Assembly: GCA_964472725.1 (NCBI GenBank)
Contig: CAYYLZ010000058.1
Coordinates: 1-11,615, forward strand
DNA from: RGIG6375 sp964472725
GTDB lineage: Bacteria; Bacillota; Clostridia; Oscillospirales; Oscillospiraceae
Direction: 5' to 3'
Length of the DNA: 11,615 nt
The notes below the pieces were generated by a model. It worked only from the letters and a program-made list of their open reading frames with translations. It had not been told where the DNA came from and did no database searches. Both the position numbers and the translations under genes were made by a program. Below, in pieces: positions 5,049-10,492 of the stretch (the stretch's first letter is position 1; each line of letters begins with the position of its first letter).

Positions 5049-6731
5049 ATGAAACGAATTATCCCCTATTTTCTTATTCTTGCCCTGCTGCTGGCCGGCT
5101 GTTACACCGCCAAGCCCATAGAGCAGGATAAGCTTAACACACCTACACCTGCCACTACGACCACACCTGCTCCCAAGCAAACAGAAGACGAGACATATAT
5201 CCTTTTTACCCGCCACGGCATCACCGTTGACGGAGAAGAAATTGGAAGCGACAGCACTCAGGCGGTCTACGCCGCCAACGATATCATCTATTACGAGGCC
5301 GGACACGACTTCACCTACGGTGAAGGCACTGCCGAGGAGGAGCACAGCGCCGAAGATGCGGCCGCCCATGTTGTGGTACATATCACCCAGCCCGGTACCT
5401 ACCGTCTGAGCGGCACTCTGTACGCAGGTCAAATAGCCGTTGACCTTGGTGAGGACGCCGAGGATAACCCTGAGGCAGTGGTAACTTTGGTACTTGACGG
5501 TTTGGATATCACTTGCACCGTGGCGCCTGCGGTCATTTTCTACAATGTCTACGAATGCGGTGACAAGGATAACCCAGTCATGGACGTGGACACCTCCGCG
5601 GCGGGCGCAAACGTGATAATCGCCGACGGCAGCACCAACAACGTCACAGGTAGCCACGTGGCCCGCATTTACAAGAGCTACACCCTCAGTGAGGACGGCA
5701 CCGAGGTAGTTGACAGCAAGAAACTGCACAAGTACGACGCTGCCTTCTACTCCAAAATGAGTATGAACGTAGACGGCGGCGGCAAGCTGAACATTGTTGC
5801 CGACAACGAGGGTCTTGACAGCGAGCTGCACCTGACCATAAACGGCGGCCAGATACACATAATCTCCGGCAACGATGGCATCAACACCAACGAGGACGGC
5901 GTTTCCGTCACCACCATCAACGGCGGTGACCTGACCATACAGGTAGACGGCGGCACCGGCGAGGGCGACGGCATCGACTCCAACGGCTGGCTGGTCATCA
6001 ACGGCGGCACTGTCCGCGCCTACGCCTGTTCTTTCAGCGGCGACTCCGGCATTGACGCCGATAACGGCGTTTACATCAACGGCGGCAACGTGGCCGCAAC
6101 GGGAAATATGCTCGACCGACTTGAGGGCAGTCAAAGCTATGCGGTATTCTCCTTTGCTCAGCAGCAAACCGATTTCAGCAGCAGCTACACTCTGAAAAAT
6201 GAGGCCGGAGAGACGGTCATTGAGGTCACGCCCGTCAACGGTTTCACCAACCTTGTAGTGTCCGATTTCTCCCTTGTCCCCGGCACCTACACTCTTTGGT
6301 GCGGTAATACCCAGCTTGGCGGCACATCCGCTCAGGGTGGAATGGGCGGCTTTGGCGGCGGCAGACCCGGCGGCGGATTTTTTGACTCCGTGCCGCCCGA
6401 AGATTTCGAGGGTGAGTTCACTCCTCCCGAGGATTTTGAGGTGCATATATACCCCGTTCCCGGCGAGGCTGAGGGCGAAGCCCCTCCAGATGACGGCTTC
6501 AATCGCAGACCTCCCGAGCACAGCGACGGTTTCGGCGGCATGGAACCGCCCGAGGGCTTTGAGGACGGCATGGAACCGCCCGAAGGCAGCTTCGGCGGCG
6601 GTGGATTTGGCGGCGGTCGTCCCGGCGGCGGATTTGGCGGCAGCTTCACATTCGAAGCCCTCAGCGGCGACTTTGTAATAAAGGAAGGCGCCAACTTCTT
6701 CAGCTTTGTTGATATTCTGCCGGTAGGATAA
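5049..6731 (+). CDS. Cthe_2159-like carbohydrate-binding lipoprotein
   Basis: Exported lipoprotein of 560 aa. Residues 1-18 form a lipoprotein signal with lipobox LLAGC (Cys18). A Thr/Pro tether follows (31-45), then a beta-strand-rich domain (about 105-350) whose phrases, such as GTYRLSGTLYAGQI, VTLVLDGLDI, LTINGGQIHI, VTTINGGDLTI and VYINGGNVAA, are hallmarks of the Cthe_2159 (DUF4353) right-handed beta-helix family. The founding member binds acidic plant polysaccharides such as polygalacturonate with calcium. The many Asp/Asn/Gly turns here fit that. The C-terminal part (428-532) is a Gly- and Pro-rich low-complexity region in which GGFGGGRPGGGF occurs twice (433-444, 518-529) with different codons, and PPEDFE/PPEGFE motifs recur. 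A final strand pair (533-560) closes the protein. It probably sits on the outer face of the cell membrane and binds glycans; no catalytic domain is visible. It is a single-gene unit, convergent with hpf. Confidence 0.88.
   Translation: MKRIIPYFLILALLLAGCYTAKPIEQDKLNTPTPATTTTPAPKQTEDETYILFTRHGITVDGEEIGSDSTQAVYAANDIIYYEAGHDFTYGEGTAEEEHSAEDAAAHVVVHITQPGTYRLSGTLYAGQIAVDLGEDAEDNPEAVVTLVLDGLDITCTVAPAVIFYNVYECGDKDNPVMDVDTSAAGANVIIADGSTNNVTGSHVARIYKSYTLSEDGTEVVDSKKLHKYDAAFYSKMSMNVDGGGKLNIVADNEGLDSELHLTINGGQIHIISGNDGINTNEDGVSVTTINGGDLTIQVDGGTGEGDGIDSNGWLVINGGTVRAYACSFSGDSGIDADNGVYINGGNVAATGNMLDRLEGSQSYAVFSFAQQQTDFSSSYTLKNEAGETVIEVTPVNGFTNLVVSDFSLVPGTYTLWCGNTQLGGTSAQGGMGGFGGGRPGGGFFDSVPPEDFEGEFTPPEDFEVHIYPVPGEAEGEAPPDDGFNRRPPEHSDGFGGMEPPEGFEDGMEPPEGSFGGGGFGGGRPGGGFGGSFTFEALSGDFVIKEGANFFSFVDILPVG
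6537..6583 (+). repeat. Tandem 30-bp in-frame repeat in the lipoprotein C-terminal region
   Basis: GGCATGGAACCGCCCGA occurs at 6537-6553 and 6567-6583, with a period of 30 bp (10 codons), encoding GMEPPEGFED-GMEPPEGSFG. It marks recent repeat expansion in the Pro/Glu-rich segment. Confidence 0.8.
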
Positions 6732-6814
6732 TATATTCTCGCTACAGTTCCCTCCCCTTCGGCGAGAAGGCTATCTATATTCTATCTGCTAAGCCATATC
6801 TTCGACAAACTCAA

Positions 6815-6845
6815 ACACCCCGGAAGCTTGAAGCTTCCGGGGTGT
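6815..6845. terminator. Long palindromic terminator between convergent lipoprotein and hpf genes
   Basis: Arms 6815-6829 and 6831-6845 are perfectly complementary over 15 bp (ACACCCCGGAAGCTT/AAGCTTCCGGGGTGT), separated by a single base. The T-tracts are only moderate on both sides (TTTGAGTTT leftward, AATTATTATAT rightward). It most likely serves hpf (leftward) and may also stop the lipoprotein transcript. A weaker 7-bp stem TTCTCGC/GCGAGAA (6736-6742/6762-6768) lies just after the lipoprotein stop. Confidence 0.75.
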
Positions 6846-6857
6846 AATTATTATATC

Positions 6858-7397
6858 TTATTCGTCGCTGTCCTCGATGAGGCCGTAGCCGCCGTCCTTT
6901 CTGGCATAAACCACGGAGAATGCCCCATCTGCATCCTGATTCTTGAACACGAAGAACTCGTGGCCAAGCAGGTTCATCTGCAGAATTGCTTCCTCAACGG
7001 ACATGGGCTTGATGGAAAAGCGCTTGGTGCGCACTACTTTGAATTCCGTTTCCTCCTCGGTCTCAATCGGAACTACAGGCACAAAATCCTTCTCGAGAGC
7101 ACCCTCGCGGATACGCTTCTCAAGACGGGTCTTGTTCTTGCGAACCTGACGCTCAATGGCTGCAACTGCGGAGTCGATGGAGGCGAACATATCGCTGGTG
7201 CGCTCACTGACGCGGAAGAATATTCCGTTGGTCTTTACGGTAAGCTCAACGATACAGCTGTTCTTTTCTACAGAGAAGGTAACGTAAGCGGTGGACTCGT
7301 CCTTGAAAAGGCGGTCCAGCTTGCCAATTTTCTTCTCGGCATACTCCTTGACGCTGTCGCGGACATTGATTTTCTTTTCGGTGTAAACGAACTTCAT
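6858..7397 (-). CDS. hpf: Ribosome hibernation-promoting factor, long form (HPF)
   Basis: Long HPF of 179 aa binds the 30S decoding region in stationary phase and dimerises 70S ribosomes into inactive 100S particles. The N-terminal S30AE/YfiA fold spans about 1-97 (MKFVYTEKKINVRDSVKEYA, KKIGKLDRLF, then an Arg/Lys-rich second helix, AIERQVRKNKTRLEKRIREG). An acidic linker (100-119) leads to the C-terminal dimerisation domain (120-174), with the hallmark stretches KRFSIKPMSVEEAILQMNLL, GHEFFVFKNQD and VVYARKDGGYGLIE. The Met at 7397 is chosen over the upstream Met at 7439 because the family starts here and AAAGGAG lies 8 bases upstream. The length matches the long form of Firmicutes, so no separate modulation factor is needed. 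It is transcribed from its own promoter in the gap after the fumarase gene. Confidence 0.97.
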   Translation of the reverse strand: MKFVYTEKKINVRDSVKEYAEKKIGKLDRLFKDESTAYVTFSVEKNSCIVELTVKTNGIFFRVSERTSDMFASIDSAVAAIERQVRKNKTRLEKRIREGALEKDFVPVVPIETEEETEFKVVRTKRFSIKPMSVEEAILQMNLLGHEFFVFKNQDADGAFSVVYARKDGGYGLIEDSDE

Positions 7398-7415
7398 AAA
7401 TAACGCTCCTTTCCT

Positions 7416-7472
7416 CCGGCGCTGAGGCCGGTTTGCCAAAAGTTTTATCTTTTGGTTGTTTTTATTATACCA
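7416..7472 (-). promoter_or_regulatory. hpf promoter and hairpin leader
   Basis: On the minus strand, a perfect -10 TATAAT (7469-7464) is preceded by TGG, i.e. an extended -10, with a poor -35. Transcription should begin near 7457. The leader then has a 7-bp hairpin almost at its 5' end (CCAAAAG 7455-7449/CTTTTGG 7442-7436) and a second hairpin CCGGC/GCCGG (7431-7427/7420-7416) just before the AGGAAAGGAG ribosome binding site. A hairpin at the 5' end may protect the mRNA from decay; that is inference. Confidence 0.65.
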
Positions 7473-7523
7473 TAAACATGCAGGAAAAAGAAGAGTTATT
7501 TTAACATTTCTTTAATTATTTAA

Positions 7524-8366
7524 TTAAATTACGCCCTCAGCGTGGCGGGTAACGTGGCAGCACATATTGACTACGCAGGGCAGACCGGCAATATGGGTAG
7601 GCCTGGCCTCTATATTGACCGCCAGGGCGGTATGCTTGCCGCCGAAGCCCTGAGCGCCGATTTTCAGCGCGTTCACCTTTTCCAGCGTGCGCATTTCCAT
7701 CTCCGCGTAAAAGGGGTCGGAGTTACGGGTATCGGCAGGGCGCAGCAGCGCCTGCTTGGCGGTGAGCGCCGCCTGATCGAGAGTGCCGCCAAGTCCTACG
7801 CCCAGCACCACCGGCGGGCAGGGTCTTGCGCCGGCTGTTTTTACCACCTCAACGATAAAATTCTCTATATTCTCCGCCGTATTGGAGGGCAGGAACATTT
7901 TGGAGGCGCTCATATTTTCGCTGCCGAAGCCCTTGGGTGCCACCGTCAGCTTTATCTTATCCCCCGCAACAAGGCGGGTATAGAGCACGGCAGGGGTGTT
8001 ATCCTCCGTATTTACCCGGCGCAGAGGGTCTTTTACCACAGACTTGCGCAGGCAACCGTTTACATAGCCCCTGCTCACGCCCTCGTTTACCGCGTCCTCA
8101 AAAAGGCCGCCACTGATATGGACCTCCTGTCCCACCTCGGCGAAAACCACTGCCATGCCCGTATCCTGGCATATAGGCAGCTGCGCCTGATCGGCATACT
8201 TGAAGTTCTCCACTATATCCTCCAGCGCGCTGCGGGCAGCGTCGCACTCCTCGTCCTCGGAAGCGCACTCCAGCATTATTGCCAGCTCCGGAGGCAGCAC
8301 GGTATTGGCCTTTATGCAAAGGCTCTCCACCATAGCCGCTATCTCTTCGTAAAATATTTCTCGCAT
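7524..8366 (-). CDS. Class I fumarate hydratase, alpha subunit (Fe-S hydro-lyase)
   Basis: Alpha subunit (280 aa) of the two-subunit, [4Fe-4S]-dependent fumarase/tartrate dehydratase family, which interconverts fumarate and malate in the cytoplasm. Cluster-ligand positions are all present: Cys66 in LPICQDTGMAVVF, Cys183 in GARPCPPVVLGVGLGG, and Cys269/270 in VNMCCHVTRHAE; by alignment to the RHA motif, Cys270 is the likelier ligand. KGFGSENMSAS (145-155) is the usual substrate-site stretch, and GFGGKHTALAV (240-250) is conserved. The Met at 8366 is chosen because GGAGG lies 9 bases upstream; the frame extends 11 codons further without such a site. The normal partner, the beta subunit, is not encoded next to it: the next gene downstream is hpf. 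L(+)-tartrate dehydratase alpha (TtdA) is a close alternative name; sequence alone does not separate them. Confidence 0.93.
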   Translation of the reverse strand: MREIFYEEIAAMVESLCIKANTVLPPELAIMLECASEDEECDAARSALEDIVENFKYADQAQLPICQDTGMAVVFAEVGQEVHISGGLFEDAVNEGVSRGYVNGCLRKSVVKDPLRRVNTEDNTPAVLYTRLVAGDKIKLTVAPKGFGSENMSASKMFLPSNTAENIENFIVEVVKTAGARPCPPVVLGVGLGGTLDQAALTAKQALLRPADTRNSDPFYAEMEMRTLEKVNALKIGAQGFGGKHTALAVNIEARPTHIAGLPCVVNMCCHVTRHAEGVI

Positions 8367-8396
8367 ACGATTAATCCTCCATGGGGTTATTCCACA

Positions 8397-8425
8397 CAAA
8401 TAGTCATTCTTTCAAAATTCGACAA
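8397..8425 (-). promoter_or_regulatory. Possible promoter of the fumarase alpha gene
   Basis: On the minus strand: TTGTCG (8425-8420), a 17-bp spacer, TATTTG (8402-8397). Both boxes are imperfect (4 of 6 matches). It lies back-to-back with the rightward promoter of the small-RNA unit, the two -35 boxes being only about 10 bp apart. Confidence 0.3.
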
Positions 8426-8434
8426 AACTTCCTA

Positions 8435-8463
8435 TTTACATTTTCTTCCAACAATGCTATTCT
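8435..8463 (+). promoter_or_regulatory. SigA promoter of the candidate small RNA
   Basis: TTTACA (8435-8440), a 17-bp spacer, and TATTCT (8458-8463), directly preceded by TGC (extended -10). The predicted start is near 8470. No ORF of useful length with a ribosome binding site follows before the terminator. Confidence 0.7.
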
Positions 8464-8469
8464 ATAGTC

Positions 8470-8599
8470 ACAGCTTATCCAATGGCGTGAGGCTTCCCGC
8501 CAACCGGGAAACCTCGGCCCCAAACCAGGGCCGAAAAGTTCATATCTTTATCCCACAACCCTTTTGGCGGACGGCTTCGGCAGTCCGCCCCTTTTTTTT
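8470..8599 (+). ncRNA. Candidate small non-coding RNA, about 130 nt
   Basis: An independent unit lies between the fumarase gene (divergent) and yabR (convergent): promoter, about 130 nt, strong terminator. Hairpin 1 is GAGG (8489-8492)/CCTC (8512-8515), then one C-A mismatch, then TTCCCG (8494-8499)/CGGGAA (8505-8510) with loop CCAAC. Hairpin 2 is GGCCC (8516-8520)/GGGCC (8528-8532) with loop CAAACCA, stacked directly on hairpin 1. A single-stranded, C-rich linker follows (around 8534-8565, including TATCCCACAACCC). The terminator hairpin closes the unit. C-rich unpaired segments are typical of Firmicutes sRNAs that pair with Shine-Dalgarno regions. I do not recognise it as 6S, SRP, tmRNA, RNase P or a known riboswitch. 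Confidence 0.6.
8566..8599 (+). terminator. Terminator of the candidate small RNA
   Basis: GGCGGAC (8566-8572) pairs with GTCCGCC (8583-8589); inside it, after a G-A mismatch, GC-TTCG-GC forms a tetraloop. T8 follows at 8592-8599. It is a very strong rightward terminator although no protein gene reads into it. Confidence 0.92.
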
Positions 8600-8604
8600 A
8601 GTAC

Positions 8605-8637
8605 AAAATGACCTCCGATGCTGCCGCTCGGAGGTCA
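8605..8637 (-). terminator. Terminator of the yabP-yabQ-divIC-yabR cluster
   Basis: A 10-bp stem TGACCTCCGA/TCGGAGGTCA (8609-8618 with 8628-8637) with a 9-nt loop, followed leftward by T4 (A4 at 8605-8608 on the plus strand). It lies 22 bp after the yabR stop and is separate from the small-RNA terminator next to it. Confidence 0.75.
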
Positions 8638-8659
8638 AAAGGGCTAATATTGGCAGGTA

Positions 8660-9133
8660 TCATCTGCCGCCTCTGCGGCGGCTGGACTTTCTGTCGGAAT
8701 ACTGCTTGATTCCGGATATCTTGCTGTCCGAATCAGCCATGAACTGCTTGAGCTTATCCTCGAAGGAGGGCTCGGCAGCGGGTTGGGCAGGCTTTGCGTA
8801 AGCTCTGGGCTGGCCGGAGGAATTTCCGCTTCCACCGCCTGCATTATTGGGGTTCTGATTGAATGTTCTGCGCTTGGGAGGCTGCTGCTGCGCAGGTGGC
8901 TCCTGCGCCTTTTTGATAGAAAGATTTATGCGACCGTTTTCGTCAACGCCGATTATTTTTACCTTTACTTCCTGGCCTTCCTTAAGAAAATCGCTGACCT
9001 CGTTGACATAAGAATAAGCGATCTCAGAAATATGTACCAAGCCGGATTTACCTCCGGGCAGGGAAACAAAGGCGCCGAACTTCATGATGCCGGTCACCTT
9101 GCCGTCCACTACGGCTCCCACAACCAAATCCAT
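8660..9133 (-). CDS. yabR: S1 RNA-binding domain protein, YabR-like
   Basis: Cytoplasmic RNA-binding protein of 157 aa. Residues 1-75 form one S1/OB domain (VGAVVDGKVTGIMKFGAFVS, GKSGLVHISEIAYSYV, FLKEGQEVKVKIIGVDENGR, INLSIKKA), of the type found in PNPase and general stress protein 13. A Gln/Pro/Asn/Gly-rich linker (76-125) leads to a conserved-looking tail, FEDKLKQFMADSDSKISGIK, and a basic end, RKSSRRRGGR. The Met at 9133 fits the family start; AAGGAGG is 13 nt upstream, but a second AAGG lies closer. Its place right after divIC is the same as in Bacillus subtilis, which supports the name. Its exact role is not established; binding to RNA or ribosomes is expected. It is the last gene of the leftward cluster. 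Confidence 0.9.
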   Translation of the reverse strand: MDLVVGAVVDGKVTGIMKFGAFVSLPGGKSGLVHISEIAYSYVNEVSDFLKEGQEVKVKIIGVDENGRINLSIKKAQEPPAQQQPPKRRTFNQNPNNAGGGSGNSSGQPRAYAKPAQPAAEPSFEDKLKQFMADSDSKISGIKQYSDRKSSRRRGGR

Positions 9134-9194
9134 GTAAGACCTTAGTCCTCCTTGCATTAAATCTATATAGTACTGCCTGATAAATCAAGTCAAA

Positions 9195-9473
9195 TTACTC
9201 GTTGATATCGTAATAAACCGTTTCGCCGGGGAGAACAAGACCCAGCTTATCTCTTGCGATGCTCTCAAGAGTTTCAGTTTCGGTGCTGTGTTCTATCTCG
9301 TACTCTACGGCCGCGTTTGCCGCGGAAAGGTTCTTCACTTGAGTCTCCATCCGGTCCCGCTCCGCCCGTGCCGAGGCCACCTGGCCACGCATACCTACAA
9401 GAGACAGCGCCATATACGCCACTATTGCCAAAATAACTATCTTCGTGATCAAGCCGGCTTTTTTGAGTTTCAT
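9195..9473 (-). CDS. divIC: Septum formation initiator, DivIC/FtsB family
   Basis: Small bitopic divisome protein of 92 aa that partners FtsL and DivIB/FtsQ at the division septum. A short cytoplasmic N-terminus (MKLKKAGL) is followed by a transmembrane segment (about 9-28), a coiled coil (about 30-60; VASARAERDRMETQVKNLSA) and the family end motif ESIARDKLGLVLPGETVYYD. The Met at 9473 is chosen because AAAGGAGAGCGCT precedes it; an in-frame Met 18 codons earlier would add a hydrophilic tail that is not typical. The C-terminal two thirds is overlapped out of frame by the yabQ reading frame. Context yabQ-divIC-yabR matches the Bacillus gene order. The stop is 61 bp before yabR. Confidence 0.93.
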   Translation of the reverse strand: MKLKKAGLITKIVILAIVAYMALSLVGMRGQVASARAERDRMETQVKNLSAANAAVEYEIEHSTETETLESIARDKLGLVLPGETVYYDINE

Positions 9474-9948
9474 AGCGCTCTCCTTTTCCTTTTTCTGCGT
9501 TTCGATCGGGCATAATTGTCCTACCATACAGTGTATACCACTTTTTTAGTTTTTGAAAGGCTTTTTTTGCAATTTTTTTGACTTTTTTCAGAAAAATATA
9601 CACTTTTTTCGCAGGCCAAAACAGCTTTGCTCCCACACGAAGCAGAAAAGTGTAGATTTTCGTCATAATGCGGCGGGCTCGTCCGCCCATGCATACAAAA
9701 TACAGCGCCATTCCCACCAACAGAAAGGCCAGCATGAACAGCCGCAGTTCCCCTCCTCCGGGCCCGTAACCTATCAGAAAAAGCCCCACCGCCATCAGCA
9801 GCCCGAAGAGGCTGTCCAATATCAGCGCACCCACCATACCGGCATCCCTGCGCAACACCGCCATAAAATCATAAAGCAGCCCCGCCGCGGCTCCGGCAGC
9901 CAGCGATACCACCGCCTGCCGGAGCTGGAGCAGAATATCGACCCCCAT
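9274..9948 (-). CDS. yabQ: Spore cortex protein YabQ, with an abnormal out-of-frame tail
   Basis: YabQ is a membrane protein of the outer forespore membrane needed for cortex synthesis. The frame gives 224 aa: three clear membrane segments (about 6-28, 39-61, 68-88; LLQLRQAVVSLAAGAAAGLLYDF is a family-like start), then a lysine-rich amphipathic stretch (90-137). From residue 159 to the end the frame runs inside divIC in another phase, and the sequence (RYETQKSRLDHEDSYFG ... KRGRRVRDRTQHRN) has the look of a non-coding shadow. An A7 run (9562-9568) sits in the frame A-AAA-AAA. A -1 shift there reaches a TAG at 9523-9521, 47 bp before divIC, giving about 143 aa. So the true end may lie there, through an indel, an assembly error or frameshifting. 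The start ATG overlaps the yabP stop (TGATG); no separate ribosome binding site is seen, so coupling is likely. Confidence 0.8.
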   Translation of the reverse strand: MGVDILLQLRQAVVSLAAGAAAGLLYDFMAVLRRDAGMVGALILDSLFGLLMAVGLFLIGYGPGGGELRLFMLAFLLVGMALYFVCMGGRARRIMTKIYTFLLRVGAKLFWPAKKVYIFLKKVKKIAKKAFQKLKKWYTLYGRTIMPDRNAEKGKGERYETQKSRLDHEDSYFGNSGVYGAVSCRYAWPGGLGTGGAGPDGDSSEEPFRGKRGRRVRDRTQHRN

Positions 9949-10235
9949 CAGCCGAACAGACGGGAGAAAAACCCGCCCCGCCCGGCGGTATTATCCTCGT
10001 AAACAAGGCTGTCTATACGGCCTGTCACCAGCAGCTCGCCGCCCTCTATACTCAGCTTATCTATATGCAGGGCACTGCCCCGCAGGATAAGCATTCCTCC
10101 CGCCGTCTGCAGCACAACGGCGGTCTCGTCAAAGCTTTCCACGTCCTCCACCCCGCTCACCGTCAGCCTGCGCCTGTCCTGCAGGGTCAGCCCGTGGGGC
10201 AACTCCGCTTTTTTATACTTTTCCTCATAGGCCAT
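9948..10235 (-). CDS. yabP: Sporulation protein YabP
   Basis: YabP/YqfC-family sporulation protein of 95 aa, made in the mother cell in known sporulators and required together with YabQ for spore morphogenesis. Hallmarks are LPHGLTLQDRRRLTVSGVED (12-31), VESFDETAVVLQTAGGMLIL (32-51), RGSALHIDKLSIEGGELLVT (52-71) and GRIDSLVYED; the end GGFFSRLFG is typical. The ATG at 10235 is chosen over a GTG at 10244 because GGAGG lies 8 bases upstream of it and the GTG would overlap that site. Its stop overlaps the yabQ start by one base. In Bacillus the RNA-binding protein gene hslR (rqcP) precedes yabP; here the upstream neighbour is instead a divergent M23 peptidase gene. Presence of this gene argues that the organism forms spores. 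Confidence 0.93.
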   Translation of the reverse strand: MAYEEKYKKAELPHGLTLQDRRRLTVSGVEDVESFDETAVVLQTAGGMLILRGSALHIDKLSIEGGELLVTGRIDSLVYEDNTAGRGGFFSRLFG

Positions 10236-10258
10236 TGCTTTCACCTCCGTTTTTATTC

Positions 10259-10288
10259 AAGGCAGCGTGAGCCTACTCACGTTGCCTT
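10259..10288. other. 13-bp hairpin in the yabP leader
   Basis: AAGGCAGCGTGAG (10259-10271) pairs with CTCACGTTGCCTT (10276-10288) around a 4-nt loop. As plus-strand RNA the one imperfect pair is a G-U wobble; as minus-strand (yabP) RNA it is an A-C mismatch. No T-tract follows in either direction, so it is not a standard terminator. It ends about 10 nt upstream of the yabP ribosome binding site. Confidence 0.6.
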
Positions 10289-10332
10289 ACAGCTTATGCC
10301 CGTCCCTTCATTTCTATTACTCATATTCCGCT

Positions 10333-10362
10333 TTTATACATTATTGTATATTTATAGGTAAA
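10333..10362 (-). promoter_or_regulatory. Possible promoter of the yabP cluster
   Basis: On the minus strand: TTTACC (10362-10357), an 18-bp spacer, TATAAA (10338-10333), which would give a leader of about 90 nt that contains the hairpin 10259-10288. yabP is under sporulation SigE in Bacillus; I found no convincing SigE pair, the best being CATAAGCT with a weak -35. Confidence 0.35.
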
Positions 10363-10377
10363 AAGACAAAATTCTGC

Positions 10378-10406
10378 TTGACAAATACGTTTGTTACGGC
10401 TATTAT
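10378..10406 (+). promoter_or_regulatory. SigA promoter of the M23 peptidase gene
   Basis: TTGACA (10378-10383), a 17-bp spacer, TATTAT (10401-10406). Expected start is near 10413, leader about 80 nt. A second TTGACA at 10443-10448 has no good -10 partner, and its transcript would barely include the ribosome binding site. Confidence 0.8.
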
Positions 10407-10412
10407 ATGATT

Positions 10413-10429
10413 TGTTACCGCTTTGTAAC
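10413..10429 (+). promoter_or_regulatory. WalR (YycF)-type binding box, with an extra half-site at 10392-10397
   Basis: TGTTAC-CGCTT-TGTAAC is an exact match to the WalR consensus TGTWAH-N5-TGTWAH. It lies over the expected transcription start of a cell-wall endopeptidase gene, the class of gene that WalRK controls in Firmicutes. A further half-site TGTTAC (10392-10397) lies 21 bp upstream, and a GGTTAC (10455-10460) 42 bp downstream of the first half of the box, so the copies are on the same DNA face. Confidence 0.6.
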
Positions 10430-10492
10430 AGTTTATTTCCGTTTGACATTTTTTGGTTACTTTTTAACTACTCTCCGAAAGGTTTCTATTTT

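Noticed and set aside
5019..6521. A 500-codon open frame on the minus strand opposite the lipoprotein gene
   Set aside because: It is a shadow: the sense strand encodes a clear lipoprotein with a signal peptide and family motifs, and the antisense product is a low-complexity Val/Gly/Ala-rich string with no proper start site.
7436..7472. Rightward terminator (CCAAAAG/CTTTTGG then T-rich)
   Set aside because: Although it looks like a terminator on the plus strand, no rightward gene enters this region; it is better explained as the 5' hairpin of the hpf leader plus the AT-rich promoter.
8470..8599. raiA-type RNA or 6S RNA for the small-RNA unit
   Set aside because: It is not upstream of hpf/raiA in the transcription direction, it is shorter than raiA RNAs, and it lacks the long bulged rod expected for 6S RNA.
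7542..8801. A 419-codon open frame on the plus strand across fumarase, small-RNA unit and yabR
   Set aside because: It is antisense to two clear genes and runs through two terminators; no ribosome binding site or family resemblance.
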